A DNA stretch of 8,230 nt, taken from Bacillota bacterium. Lineage in GTDB: Bacteria; Bacillota; Clostridia; Peptostreptococcales; Anaerovoracaceae. The number at the start of each line of letters is the position of its first letter. Within the stretch, counting starts at the first letter, position 1. Shown here one piece after another: positions 1 through 5,901 of this stretch. The notes below the pieces were generated by a model. It did no database searches and had not been told where the DNA came from. It saw only the letters and a list, made by a program, of their open reading frames with translations. The position numbers and the translations under genes are program-made. Location: contig JAEENW010000081.1 in the NCBI GenBank assembly GCA_016283945.1, forward strand, positions 1 to 8,230, in the 5' to 3' direction.

Positions 1-1162
1 TGACGGCGCCGTGGTCAAGCTCGACAGCCTCGAGGGCAGAAGGCGCCTCGGAATGACCTCCAAGGTCCCGAGGTGGGCCGTCGCATACAAGTATCCTCCC
101 GAGAGGAAGGAGACCATTATCGAGGACATAGTAGTGCAGGTCGGCCGCACGGGCCGCATGACCCCGCTCGCGGTGCTCAGGCCGGTGAGCCTCGCCGAGA
201 CGACGGTCTCGAGGGTCACGCTCAACAACCAGGATTTCATAGACGAGAAGGACATCTGCGTAGGGGACACTGTCGTCATGCAGAAGGCGGGAGACATAAT
301 CCCCGAGCTCATATCTGTCGTGAAGGAGAAGAGGCCGGAGGGGGCCCGCAGGTTCAGGATGCCCGACCGCTGCCCGGTCTGCGGGGCTCCCGCGGTCAAG
401 GAGGCGGACGGCGCGCATCTGCACTGCAGCGGCGACAGCTGCCCGGCCAAGGACAGCAGGGCGCTGATCTGGTTCGCGGGCAAGGACGCCATGGACATAG
501 ACGGAATGGGTCCGGCCTGCGTTGAGAGCCTGATCTCCGAGGGCTACCTAAGGACGGCCGCGGACATCTACCGCCTCAGGGAGAGCCGCGAGAAGCTCAT
601 AGAGGACGGCACCATCGGCAAGGAGAAGTCCGTGGACAATCTCATAGCCGCGATCGAGCGCTCCAAGGAGAACGACATAGACAGGCTCATCACGGGCCTG
701 GGAATACGCGGAGTCGGCAAGCAGGCGGGAAAGACCCTCGCCGCGAACTATAAGGACATGGAGAGCCTCATGGCCGCGGGCGCGGAAGAGCTCATGAACC
801 TGCCCGACTTCGGCGCGATAATGGCCGGAGACGTCGCGGCCTTCTTCTCAGAGGAGAAGAACAGGCAGCTCGTCAGGGAGCTCGGGGAGCTCGGCGTGAA
901 CCTGGCCTCAAAGGCCGCGGAGAGCAGGAAGGACGGCCGCTTCAGCGGGATGACCTTCGTGCTGACCGGGACTCTGTCGAGATACACCAGGGACGAGGCC
1001 TCGGCTATAATAGAGAGCTACGGCGGCAAGAGCGCTTCGAGCGTCTCGAAGAAGACCAGCTGCGTGCTTGCCGGCGAGGCTGCGGGCAGCAAGCTCACCA
1101 AGGCCCGGCAGCTCGGCGTCAGGATCATAAGCGAGGATGAGTTCGAGGAGATGATAAGATGA
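1..1162 (+). CDS. ligA: NAD+-dependent DNA ligase LigA, C-terminal part (5' end outside window)
   Basis: LigA seals nicks in duplex DNA using NAD+, acting in Okazaki-fragment joining and repair. The reading frame is open from base 2 (GAC) and its true start lies upstream, so the adenylation-site lysine motif (KxDG) is not visible. The visible part begins in nucleotidyltransferase motif IV, DGAVVK (positions 2-19), then RWAVAYKYP (motif V, positions 71-97). The OB fold follows (VGRTGRMTPLAVLRPV to KAGDIIPEL). Counting from the GTG at position 11, a four-cysteine zinc finger lies at C121, C124, C139 and C144, helix-hairpin-helix repeats span about 150-300 (MDIDGMG, GLGIRGVGKQAG), and a BRCT domain spans about 308-383 (FVLTGTLSRYTRDEA, SYGGK). 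Domain order and C-terminal length are normal for the family. The stop overlaps the next start (ATGA). Recognition is very secure; only the N-terminus is missing. Confidence 0.97.
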   Translation, partial: DGAVVKLDSLEGRRRLGMTSKVPRWAVAYKYPPERKETIIEDIVVQVGRTGRMTPLAVLRPVSLAETTVSRVTLNNQDFIDEKDICVGDTVVMQKAGDIIPELISVVKEKRPEGARRFRMPDRCPVCGAPAVKEADGAHLHCSGDSCPAKDSRALIWFAGKDAMDIDGMGPACVESLISEGYLRTAADIYRLRESREKLIEDGTIGKEKSVDNLIAAIERSKENDIDRLITGLGIRGVGKQAGKTLAANYKDMESLMAAGAEELMNLPDFGAIMAGDVAAFFSEEKNRQLVRELGELGVNLASKAAESRKDGRFSGMTFVLTGTLSRYTRDEASAIIESYGGKSASSVSKKTSCVLAGEAAGSKLTKARQLGVRIISEDEFEEMIR

Positions 1163-2076
1163 GCGAAGCGTTCAGAGCAGCGGCAGCGGACTCCGTGGCG
1201 GCAGGCGGCGCCGGAGCCGCTCCCTTCAGGCGCGTCCTGACCGTGCAGGACATCTCCTGCGTGGGGCAGTGCTCGGGAAGCGTCGCGCTCCCGGTGATAG
1301 CGGCATGCGGAGCCGAAGCCGTGATACTTCCCACCGCGGTGCTCTCCACCCACACCGGAGGCTTCAAGAGCCCGCACTTCAGGGATCTTTCCGAGGACAT
1401 TCCCGCGATATCAGCTCACTGGCAGAGAGAAGGCATATACTTCGACGCGGTGTACACAGGCTACCTCGGGAGCATAGAGCAGATCGCCAGCGTCAGGGAG
1501 CTCATGGACAGGAACGGGGCTCCGGGCTGCGTGAGGATAGTCGACCCCGCCATGGCCGACAACGGGAAGCTCTATTCGGGCTTCGACATGGACTTCGCCT
1601 CCGCGATGAGGGAGCTCGTCGCCGCGGCGGACATAGCGCTTCCCAACATAACCGAGGCCGCGATGCTCACAGGCAGGGAGTACCGCGAGATCTATGACGA
1701 GGCTTACATAAAGGATCTTATGGAAGCAGTGCTCGCTCTCGGAGCGAAGGCCGTCGTGCTGACCGGAGTCAGCTACGACAGCGCCTCTACGGGCGTCGCG
1801 GTAATGCGGGCTGCAGGCGGATCAGATTCCCCGGCCTTCAGCTACTACCGGCACCGCAACGCCGGAGAGCGCGGCTGGTACGGAACAGGGGACATCTTCG
1901 CCTCGGCCTTCGCGGGTGCTTATATGAGAGGGCGCTCGATGGAGGATTCCGCGCGCATAGCCGCCGAGTTCGCGTGCCGCTGCATAGAGCTCTCGCTCGG
2001 GGATCCGGACCACGCCTACGGGACAAAGTTCCAGCTCGCGCTGCCGGAGCTCATTGACCTGATGAGGGAGGGCTGA
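1159..2076 (+). CDS. Pyridoxal/pyridoxamine kinase (PdxY/PdxK-like, ribokinase superfamily)
   Basis: Predicted ATP-dependent kinase of the B6 salvage pathway, phosphorylating pyridoxal, pyridoxamine or pyridoxine in the cytoplasm. Family features in the 305-aa product: VQDISCVGQCS (29-39), PTAVLSTHTGGFKS (58-71, substrate pocket), YTGYLGS (99-105), VDPAMADNG (128-136), LPNITEAAMLTG (161-172), and the ribokinase anion-hole/catalytic motif GTGD (242-245, Asp245 the likely base). The ATG overlaps the ligA stop, and GAGGAG lies 8 nt upstream, implying translational coupling with ligA. About 24 Ala/Gly-rich residues precede the conserved core. A GTG at 1195 would shorten this by 12 residues, but no start codon lies closer to the core. 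ThiD-like HMP kinases belong to the same superfamily, but the HTGGF and VDPAMADNG sequences resemble the pyridoxamine kinases of Bacillota. The exact preferred vitamer cannot be read from sequence. Confidence 0.9.
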   Translation: MSEAFRAAAADSVAAGGAGAAPFRRVLTVQDISCVGQCSGSVALPVIAACGAEAVILPTAVLSTHTGGFKSPHFRDLSEDIPAISAHWQREGIYFDAVYTGYLGSIEQIASVRELMDRNGAPGCVRIVDPAMADNGKLYSGFDMDFASAMRELVAAADIALPNITEAAMLTGREYREIYDEAYIKDLMEAVLALGAKAVVLTGVSYDSASTGVAVMRAAGGSDSPAFSYYRHRNAGERGWYGTGDIFASAFAGAYMRGRSMEDSARIAAEFACRCIELSLGDPDHAYGTKFQLALPELIDLMREG

Positions 2077-2119
2077 GCAGCCTCGTGCGCGCTGAGCCGA
2101 AGCCCGCGATAGGGATGCC

Positions 2120-2145
2120 GCGCGGCGCCCGCCGGCGTCCCGCGT
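2120..2145 (+). other. GC-rich hairpin downstream of the kinase gene
   Basis: CGCGG (2121-2125) pairs with CCGCG (2140-2144), and CGCC (2126-2129) with GGCG (2134-2137), giving a 9-bp stem with a 2-nt bulge (T2138, C2139) and a 4-nt loop. It sits 45 nt after the kinase stop. The sequence after it (TCAAATTCCC) is not a proper T tract, so it may be a weak or factor-assisted terminator, or an mRNA 3'-end stabiliser for the ligA-kinase transcript. In GC-rich DNA such stems also arise by chance. Confidence 0.3.
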
Positions 2146-2162
2146 CAAATTCCCTGTGGACT

Positions 2163-2190
2163 TTGGCGTCCTTTTGTTCTAAAATATTAG
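2163..2190 (+). promoter_or_regulatory. Candidate promoter for the SRP RNA / dnaX unit
   Basis: An AT-rich island (about 2171-2200) interrupts the GC-rich background just before the SRP RNA. TTGGCG (2163-2168) with TATTAG (2185-2190) at 16-bp spacing would start transcription near 2197, close to the 5' end of the RNA helix at 2201. TAAAAT (2180-2185) is a better -10 match (5 of 6) but has no convincing -35. The position is persuasive; the exact boxes are uncertain. Confidence 0.45.
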
Positions 2191-2200
2191 AGATCATTCT

Positions 2201-2335
2201 TGATCGGTTATGCCGGCCCTGCCGGGCCCTGCGCAATGGAGACCTGCGAACCGTGTCAGGTCCGGAAGGAAGCAGCACTAAGCGGGATCCTTCATGTGCC
2301 GCGGAAAAGCCTTGCGGGGCCGGCATAGCCGATCA
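2201..2335 (+). ncRNA. ffs: Signal recognition particle RNA (bacterial small SRP / 4.5S type)
   Basis: The RNA scaffold of SRP binds Ffh (SRP54) and stimulates its GTPase interaction with FtsY, targeting nascent membrane and secreted proteins. The near-invariant domain IV core is present: GTCAGGTCCGGAAGGAAGC (2255-2273), with GGAA tetraloop 2264-2267 closed by CC/GG, and GTG (2253-2255) pairing with CAC (2276-2278). Outside it, ATGGAG (2236-2241) can pair with the CTTCAT side (2290-2295), as in other small SRP RNAs. Both ends form one uninterrupted 22-bp helix, 2201-2222 with 2314-2335, containing two G-U pairs. The mature RNA may be trimmed; 2212-2325 would be 114 nt, similar to E. coli 4.5S. 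No Alu domain is present, so this is not the long Bacillus-type scRNA. No protein is coded here; the open frame running across it is incidental. Confidence 0.93.
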
Positions 2336-2342
2336 GGTTTTT
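2314..2342 (+). terminator. Possible intrinsic terminator of ffs / readthrough into dnaX
   Basis: The 3' arm of the ffs end helix (2314-2335) is followed by GG and TTTTT (2338-2342), giving the stem-plus-T-run look of an intrinsic terminator. The dnaX Shine-Dalgarno begins only 3 nt after the T run, so either dnaX depends on readthrough or the helix is a processing signal. The T run is short and offset by 2 nt, so termination is probably partial. Confidence 0.4.
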
Positions 2343-2357
2343 ATGTAAGGAGAACAG

Positions 2358-3431
2358 ATGTATCAGGCCTTATACAGGAGCTTCCGCCCGGAGACCTTCG
2401 ACGCTCTCCTCGGCCAGGAGCACATAGTCAGGATACTGAAGAACCAGATAAAGAACGGGACCAACGCCCACGCCTACATGTTCTGCGGGACGAGAGGCAC
2501 CGGCAAGACCACTACCGCGAGGCTGCTCGCGAAGGGTCTCAACTGCACCTCGGAGGGCGAGCGCCCCTGCGGGAAGTGCGAGGCCTGCAGGGCCATAGCC
2601 GCCGGCAGCTTTCTCGACGTCACGGAGATAGACGCGGCGTCCAATAACGGCGTAGACGACGTCCGCATGCTGCGCGAGGAGGTCAACTTCCCGCCCGTCT
2701 TGGGGCGCACCAAGGTCTACATCATAGACGAGGCGCACATGCTCTCGACCGCGGCCTGCAACGCTCTCCTGAAGACTCTCGAGGAGCCGCCGAAGGATAC
2801 GGTCTTCATACTCGCGACCACCGATCCCGGCAAGCTCCCCGCGACCATACACTCCCGCTGCATAAGGCTCGACTTCCGCAGGGTGTCCGAGAAGGTCATG
2901 GCCGAGCGTTTCGCCGAGATCGTCAGAGAGACCGGAAACAGCGCCGATCCCGACGCACTCTCGCTCATAGCGGCGAACGCCGACGGCTCCGTCCGCGACG
3001 GGCTCTCGCTGCTGGACCGCTGCCTCGCGGCGGGCGAGCACATCAGCAGGGACGACGTGCTCTTCCTGCTCGGGATGGCCGGAGTCGAGACTCACATGAA
3101 GATCACCGACTGCGTCCTGAAAAAGGACCTCGCCGGCGCTCTGAAGGTCTTCGCCCAGGTGCTCGCCGAGGGCAAGGAGACTGTTCAGTTCACAAAGGAC
3201 TGGATGGAGCACCTCAGGAATCTGCTCATGGTCAAGGTGCTCGACGATCCCGCGGGCATACTCAATCTCTCCGCGGAGAACATCGAGAGGCTCAGGGCTC
3301 AGAGCGCGGCGGCCGACACCGAGTTCCTCAGGGGCTGCATAACGCTGCTCTCGAGGGCGCTCAGCGAGTCCAGATACGCGCCGAAGCCCCGCACGCTCAT
3401 AGAGCTCGCGATAATCAGGATGTGCCGCTGA
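2358..3431 (+). CDS. dnaX: DNA polymerase III clamp-loader subunit DnaX, short gamma-like form
   Basis: DnaX is the AAA+ ATPase motor of the clamp loader that places the beta clamp on primed DNA. The 357-aa product begins MYQALYRSFRPETF, has Walker A GTRGTGKT (44-51), a zinc module with C63, C71, C74 and C77, Walker B VYIIDEAH (120-127), sensor-1 region ILATTDP (151-157), the SRC arginine-finger motif (166-168), and sensor 2 SVRDGLSLLD (211-220). The oligomerisation domain III follows and the protein stops at LIELAIIRMCR. Family members usually continue into a linker and the tau tail (E. coli tau 643 aa, gamma 431 aa; Bacillus about 560 aa); here none is present. The start has TAAGGAG (2346-2352) 5 nt upstream. 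The only A-rich heptamer seen is GAAAAAG at 3119-3125, not the classical AAAAAAG slip site. It leads the operon with trmO, ybaB, recR and lgt. Confidence 0.95.
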   Translation: MYQALYRSFRPETFDALLGQEHIVRILKNQIKNGTNAHAYMFCGTRGTGKTTTARLLAKGLNCTSEGERPCGKCEACRAIAAGSFLDVTEIDAASNNGVDDVRMLREEVNFPPVLGRTKVYIIDEAHMLSTAACNALLKTLEEPPKDTVFILATTDPGKLPATIHSRCIRLDFRRVSEKVMAERFAEIVRETGNSADPDALSLIAANADGSVRDGLSLLDRCLAAGEHISRDDVLFLLGMAGVETHMKITDCVLKKDLAGALKVFAQVLAEGKETVQFTKDWMEHLRNLLMVKVLDDPAGILNLSAENIERLRAQSAAADTEFLRGCITLLSRALSESRYAPKPRTLIELAIIRMCR

Positions 3432-3440
3432 CGCCGCGGC

Positions 3441-3453
3441 GGAGGAAGCTTTG
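3441..3453 (+). promoter_or_regulatory. Shine-Dalgarno that fixes the TTG start of trmO
   Basis: GGAGGA (3441-3446) lies 4-5 nt before TTG (3451-3453). The family's conserved N-terminal sequence (IYPVAHI) begins at the second residue after this TTG, so the unusual start codon is well supported. No ATG lies nearby in frame. Confidence 0.8.
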
Positions 3454-4158
3454 GAGATTTATCCCGTAGCTCACATAGAGAACGATTTCAAGGAGAAGTT
3501 CGGCATCCCCAACCAGAGCGGGATAACCGCAGGCATGCTCAGCCGCGTGGTCTTCGAGGAAGGCTACCGCGATCCGCAGGCCCTGCGCGGGATAGACGGC
3601 TTCTCCCACATATGGCTCATCTGGGAGTTCTCGAAGAACAGGTCTCGCGGCTTCAGCCCGACGGTGAGGCCTCCCGCGCTCGGAGGGAACGAGCGCATGG
3701 GCGTCTTCGCCACGCGCTCGCCGAACAGGCCCAACCCCATAGGGATGAGCAGTGTAAGGCTCGTAGAGGCTGTGACCGAGGGACCCGGCGCGCCGTATCT
3801 CACTGTCGCCGGCGCAGATCTCATGGACGGGACGCCGATCTACGACATCAAGCCCTACATCCGGCGCGACTGCCATCCTGAGGCCCATGAGGGCTTCAAC
3901 GCGGTGCAGCGCCCGAGGCTCAGCGTCAGCTTCCTGGAGGGCGGCGAAGGGCTGGACATGCTAAGCCCTGAGGAGGCCGGGAGGATACGCGAGGTGCTGA
4001 GCTTCGATCCGAGGCCGGCTTACCAGGAGGATCCGGAGCGCGTCTACGGCATGCGCTTCGGGGCATATAACTTTAGATTCAGGATAGCAGGGACCTCGCT
4101 CACGCTCATATCGGCGGAGCGGGCCGGTGAACAGGAGGAAACATGGGAAAGGGAATGA
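3451..4158 (+). CDS. trmO: tRNA (N6-threonylcarbamoyladenosine37-N6)-methyltransferase TrmO (TsaA/YaeB family)
   Basis: TrmO uses S-adenosylmethionine to methylate t6A at position 37 of threonine tRNAs, giving m6t6A and fine-tuning decoding. The 235-aa product (TTG start) shows the TsaA/VirR beta-barrel domain: YPVAHIEN (4-11), GIDGFSHIWLIWEFS (47-61), the signature VFATRSPNRPNPIG (85-98), and DGTPIYDIKPY (126-136). The C-terminal module carries DPRPAYQEDPERVYGMRFG (186-204), as in full-length TrmO such as E. coli YaeB. It starts 19 nt after the dnaX stop, and its own stop lies 16 nt inside ybaB, so it is co-transcribed. Its place between dnaX and ybaB is not the usual arrangement I know. The family assignment is secure; the exact tRNA substrates are inferred from the family. 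Confidence 0.92.
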   Translation: MEIYPVAHIENDFKEKFGIPNQSGITAGMLSRVVFEEGYRDPQALRGIDGFSHIWLIWEFSKNRSRGFSPTVRPPALGGNERMGVFATRSPNRPNPIGMSSVRLVEAVTEGPGAPYLTVAGADLMDGTPIYDIKPYIRRDCHPEAHEGFNAVQRPRLSVSFLEGGEGLDMLSPEEAGRIREVLSFDPRPAYQEDPERVYGMRFGAYNFRFRIAGTSLTLISAERAGEQEETWERE

Positions 4159-4487
4159 AGGCCGGAAAGAAGCCGTCGGCAAAGCCCAGCAGGCAGGATC
4201 AGATGGCTCAGCTCGCCGCGATGCAGGCGAAGATGGAGGCCATGCAGGCTGAGATAGAGCAGACCGAGACCGAGGCTAGCGCCGGAGGCGGCGCCATCAC
4301 CGTAAGGGCGAACGGCGCCCATCAGGTCACCTCGGTGAAGATCGACCCCTCGCTGCTCGATCCTGACGACGCCGAGATGCTCGAGGATCTCATCACCGCC
4401 GCGGTCAACGAGGCGATGAGGCAGATCGACGAGATGTCCCAGGCCAAGATGAACAGCATTACCGGCGGTCTCGGGCTTCCGCTATGA
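4143..4487 (+). CDS. ybaB: YbaB/EbfC family nucleoid-associated DNA-binding protein
   Basis: A small dimeric DNA-binding protein thought to coat or bend DNA and often encoded beside recR. The 114-aa product has a lysine-rich N-terminus (2-16, more extended than in E. coli YbaB), a long amphipathic helix (about 18-45, MAQLAAMQAKMEAMQAEIEQ), the beta-strand segment GAITVRANGAHQVTSVKIDP (50-69), DPDDAEMLEDLITAAVNEAM (73-92), and a C-terminal helix ending in TGGLGLP. Length is near the family norm of about 105-110. AGGAGG (4133-4138) lies 4 nt before the ATG. The gene overlaps the trmO end by 16 nt, and its stop overlaps the recR start (ATGA). A role in recombination together with RecR is suggested by conserved adjacency, not shown here. 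Confidence 0.93.
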   Translation: MGKGMKAGKKPSAKPSRQDQMAQLAAMQAKMEAMQAEIEQTETEASAGGGAITVRANGAHQVTSVKIDPSLLDPDDAEMLEDLITAAVNEAMRQIDEMSQAKMNSITGGLGLPL

Positions 4488-5083
4488 GGTATTACTCAAA
4501 ACCGCTTAAAAACCTCATATCCGAGCTTGGAAAGCTCCCGGGAATAGGCGGCAAGACCGCGCAGAGGCTCGCCTTCCACATCCTGTCCATGAGCGACAGC
4601 GACGCGGAGGCCATCGCCGACGCGATAGTCACCGCCAAGAGAGAGATGAAGTTCTGCTCGGTCTGCGGCAACCTCACCGACGAGGATCCCTGCAGCATCT
4701 GTTCCGACCAGACCCGCGACCGCAGCGTGATCTGCGTCGTGGAGAGCCCCAGGGACGTCTACGCGATGGAGCGCATCAGGGAGTACCGCGGGCTCTACCA
4801 CGTGCTCAACGGCGCCATTTCCCCGATGGACGGGATAGGGCCCGAGGACATCAATCTCAGGTCCCTCATAGTGCGCCTCCAGAGCGAGGATATAAACGAG
4901 CTCATACTCGCGACCAACCCCAACATCGAAGGGGAGGCGACCGCGATGTACATAGCCAAGCTCGTCAAGCCCTCCGGGATCAAGGTCACAAGGATAGCTC
5001 ACGGCATCCCCGTGGGCGGAGACCTCGAGTACGCTGACGAGGTGACCCTCTCCAAGGCTCTCGAGGGCAGGAGGGAGCTATGA
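4484..5083 (+). CDS. recR: Recombination mediator protein RecR
   Basis: RecR works with RecO (and RecF) to load RecA onto SSB-coated single-stranded DNA during gap repair; it forms a ring-shaped tetramer clamp. The 199-aa product shows the helix-hairpin-helix region (LISELGKLPGIGGKTAQRLA, 11-30), a C4 zinc finger with C58, C61, C70 and C73, and the Toprim domain beginning ICVVESPRDVYAME (83-96) and including ATNPNIEGEATA (143-154). The C-terminal conserved segment is RIAHGIPVGGDLEYADEVTL (170-189). Length matches the family (about 198-200). It has no strong Shine-Dalgarno of its own, and its ATG overlaps the ybaB stop, so it is probably translated by coupling to ybaB. Confidence 0.97.
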   Translation: MRYYSKPLKNLISELGKLPGIGGKTAQRLAFHILSMSDSDAEAIADAIVTAKREMKFCSVCGNLTDEDPCSICSDQTRDRSVICVVESPRDVYAMERIREYRGLYHVLNGAISPMDGIGPEDINLRSLIVRLQSEDINELILATNPNIEGEATAMYIAKLVKPSGIKVTRIAHGIPVGGDLEYADEVTLSKALEGRREL

Positions 5084-5862
5084 CCGCGAGGCAGCCCTTC
5101 CTTCCCGTACCGGATCCCGTGGCGTTCAGCGTCTTCGGGCTGGACATCATGTGGTACGCGCTATTCATGACGGGCTCTATCTGCATAGGCTTCATCGTCA
5201 TGTATTTCAGAGCGGCTAAAAAGGGGCTGGACCCCGAGCACGTGCTCGACATAGCCCTCTGGTGCGTCCCTGCGGGGATCATCTGCGCGAGGGCTTACTA
5301 CGTGCTGTTCCGCTGGGATTACTACAGCGCGGACCCGTCTCAGATCCTCAACTTCCGCGGAGGCGGGATGGCTGTGCACGGCTCCCTCATCGGCGGAATA
5401 GGGATGGCGCTGATACTCTTCCGGAAGTGGAAGGAGCCCGCGCTCAAGTGGGTGGACCTCGCCGCGGTGTCGTTCCCCCTCGCCCAGTCGATAGGGCGCT
5501 GGGGCAACTACTTCAACAGCGAGGCGCACGGCGGCCCCACGGACCTTCCCTGGGCGATATACGCGGACGGGGAGTTCGTTCACCCGACCTTCCTCTACGA
5601 GTCGATATGGTGCCTGCTGCTCTTCCTCTTCCTGCTCTGGTTCGACGAGAGCGGGAGAAAGAAGTTCGACGGGCAGCTGATATGCCTCTATCTTGCGCTC
5701 TATTCGCTCGAGCGCTTCTTCGTGGAGGGCCTGAGGACAGACAGCCTCATGATAGGCGCCCTCAGGCAGGCGCAGGTCATAAGCCTCGTCACGATCGCGG
5801 CCAGCTGCGCGCTCTACCTCTTCCTGCGGAAGAGGTCTCAAAACGTTCAAAACAGACCCTAA
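5080..5862 (+). CDS. lgt: Prolipoprotein diacylglyceryl transferase Lgt
   Basis: Lgt is the inner-membrane enzyme that transfers diacylglyceryl from phosphatidylglycerol to the lipobox cysteine, the first step of lipoprotein maturation. The 260-aa product has about seven hydrophobic segments (roughly 20-43, 57-76, 97-115, 125-140, 170-188, 198-213, 232-248). Key family motifs are MAVHGSLIGG (97-106, with His100 matching E. coli His103), the Lgt signature SIGRWGNYFNSEAHG (137-151, Arg140 and Asn143 matching E. coli Arg143 and Asn146), HPTFLYES (168-175), and ERFFVEGLRTDSL (211-223, essential Glu/Arg region). The start overlaps the recR stop (ATGA), with AGGAGG (5069-5074) 5 nt upstream, so it is the last clearly coupled gene of the dnaX operon. 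Placing lgt directly after recR is unusual and looks like operon rearrangement. Confidence 0.96.
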   Translation: MTARQPFLPVPDPVAFSVFGLDIMWYALFMTGSICIGFIVMYFRAAKKGLDPEHVLDIALWCVPAGIICARAYYVLFRWDYYSADPSQILNFRGGGMAVHGSLIGGIGMALILFRKWKEPALKWVDLAAVSFPLAQSIGRWGNYFNSEAHGGPTDLPWAIYADGEFVHPTFLYESIWCLLLFLFLLWFDESGRKKFDGQLICLYLALYSLERFFVEGLRTDSLMIGALRQAQVISLVTIAASCALYLFLRKRSQNVQNRP

Positions 5863-5901
5863 TCATATACACAAGCAAGCTCTAACAGTCAGGAGGAAAC
5901 A

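Noticed and set aside
2085..2348. An 87-codon + strand frame across the kinase-dnaX gap
   Set aside because: It runs through the SRP RNA gene, and its protein has no recognisable feature.
3119..3125. GAAAAAG in dnaX as a programmed -1 frameshift site for a second product
   Set aside because: It lacks the sixth A of the efficient AAAAAAG heptamer, lies within domain III rather than at its end, and I see no clear downstream stimulating stem. Here the zero frame already gives the short form.
2370..3212. A 280-codon minus-strand frame antisense to dnaX, and a similar one at 5161-5850 antisense to lgt
   Set aside because: Both mirror well-supported + strand genes, have no recognisable domains, and have compositions typical of antisense shadows.
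5838..5871. Promoter in the lgt-M20 gap (TTCAAA with TATACA)
   Set aside because: The spacing is only 14 bp and the -35 match is poor; alternatives with 17-bp spacing lack a -10. The AT-rich patch is noted, but no promoter can be supported.
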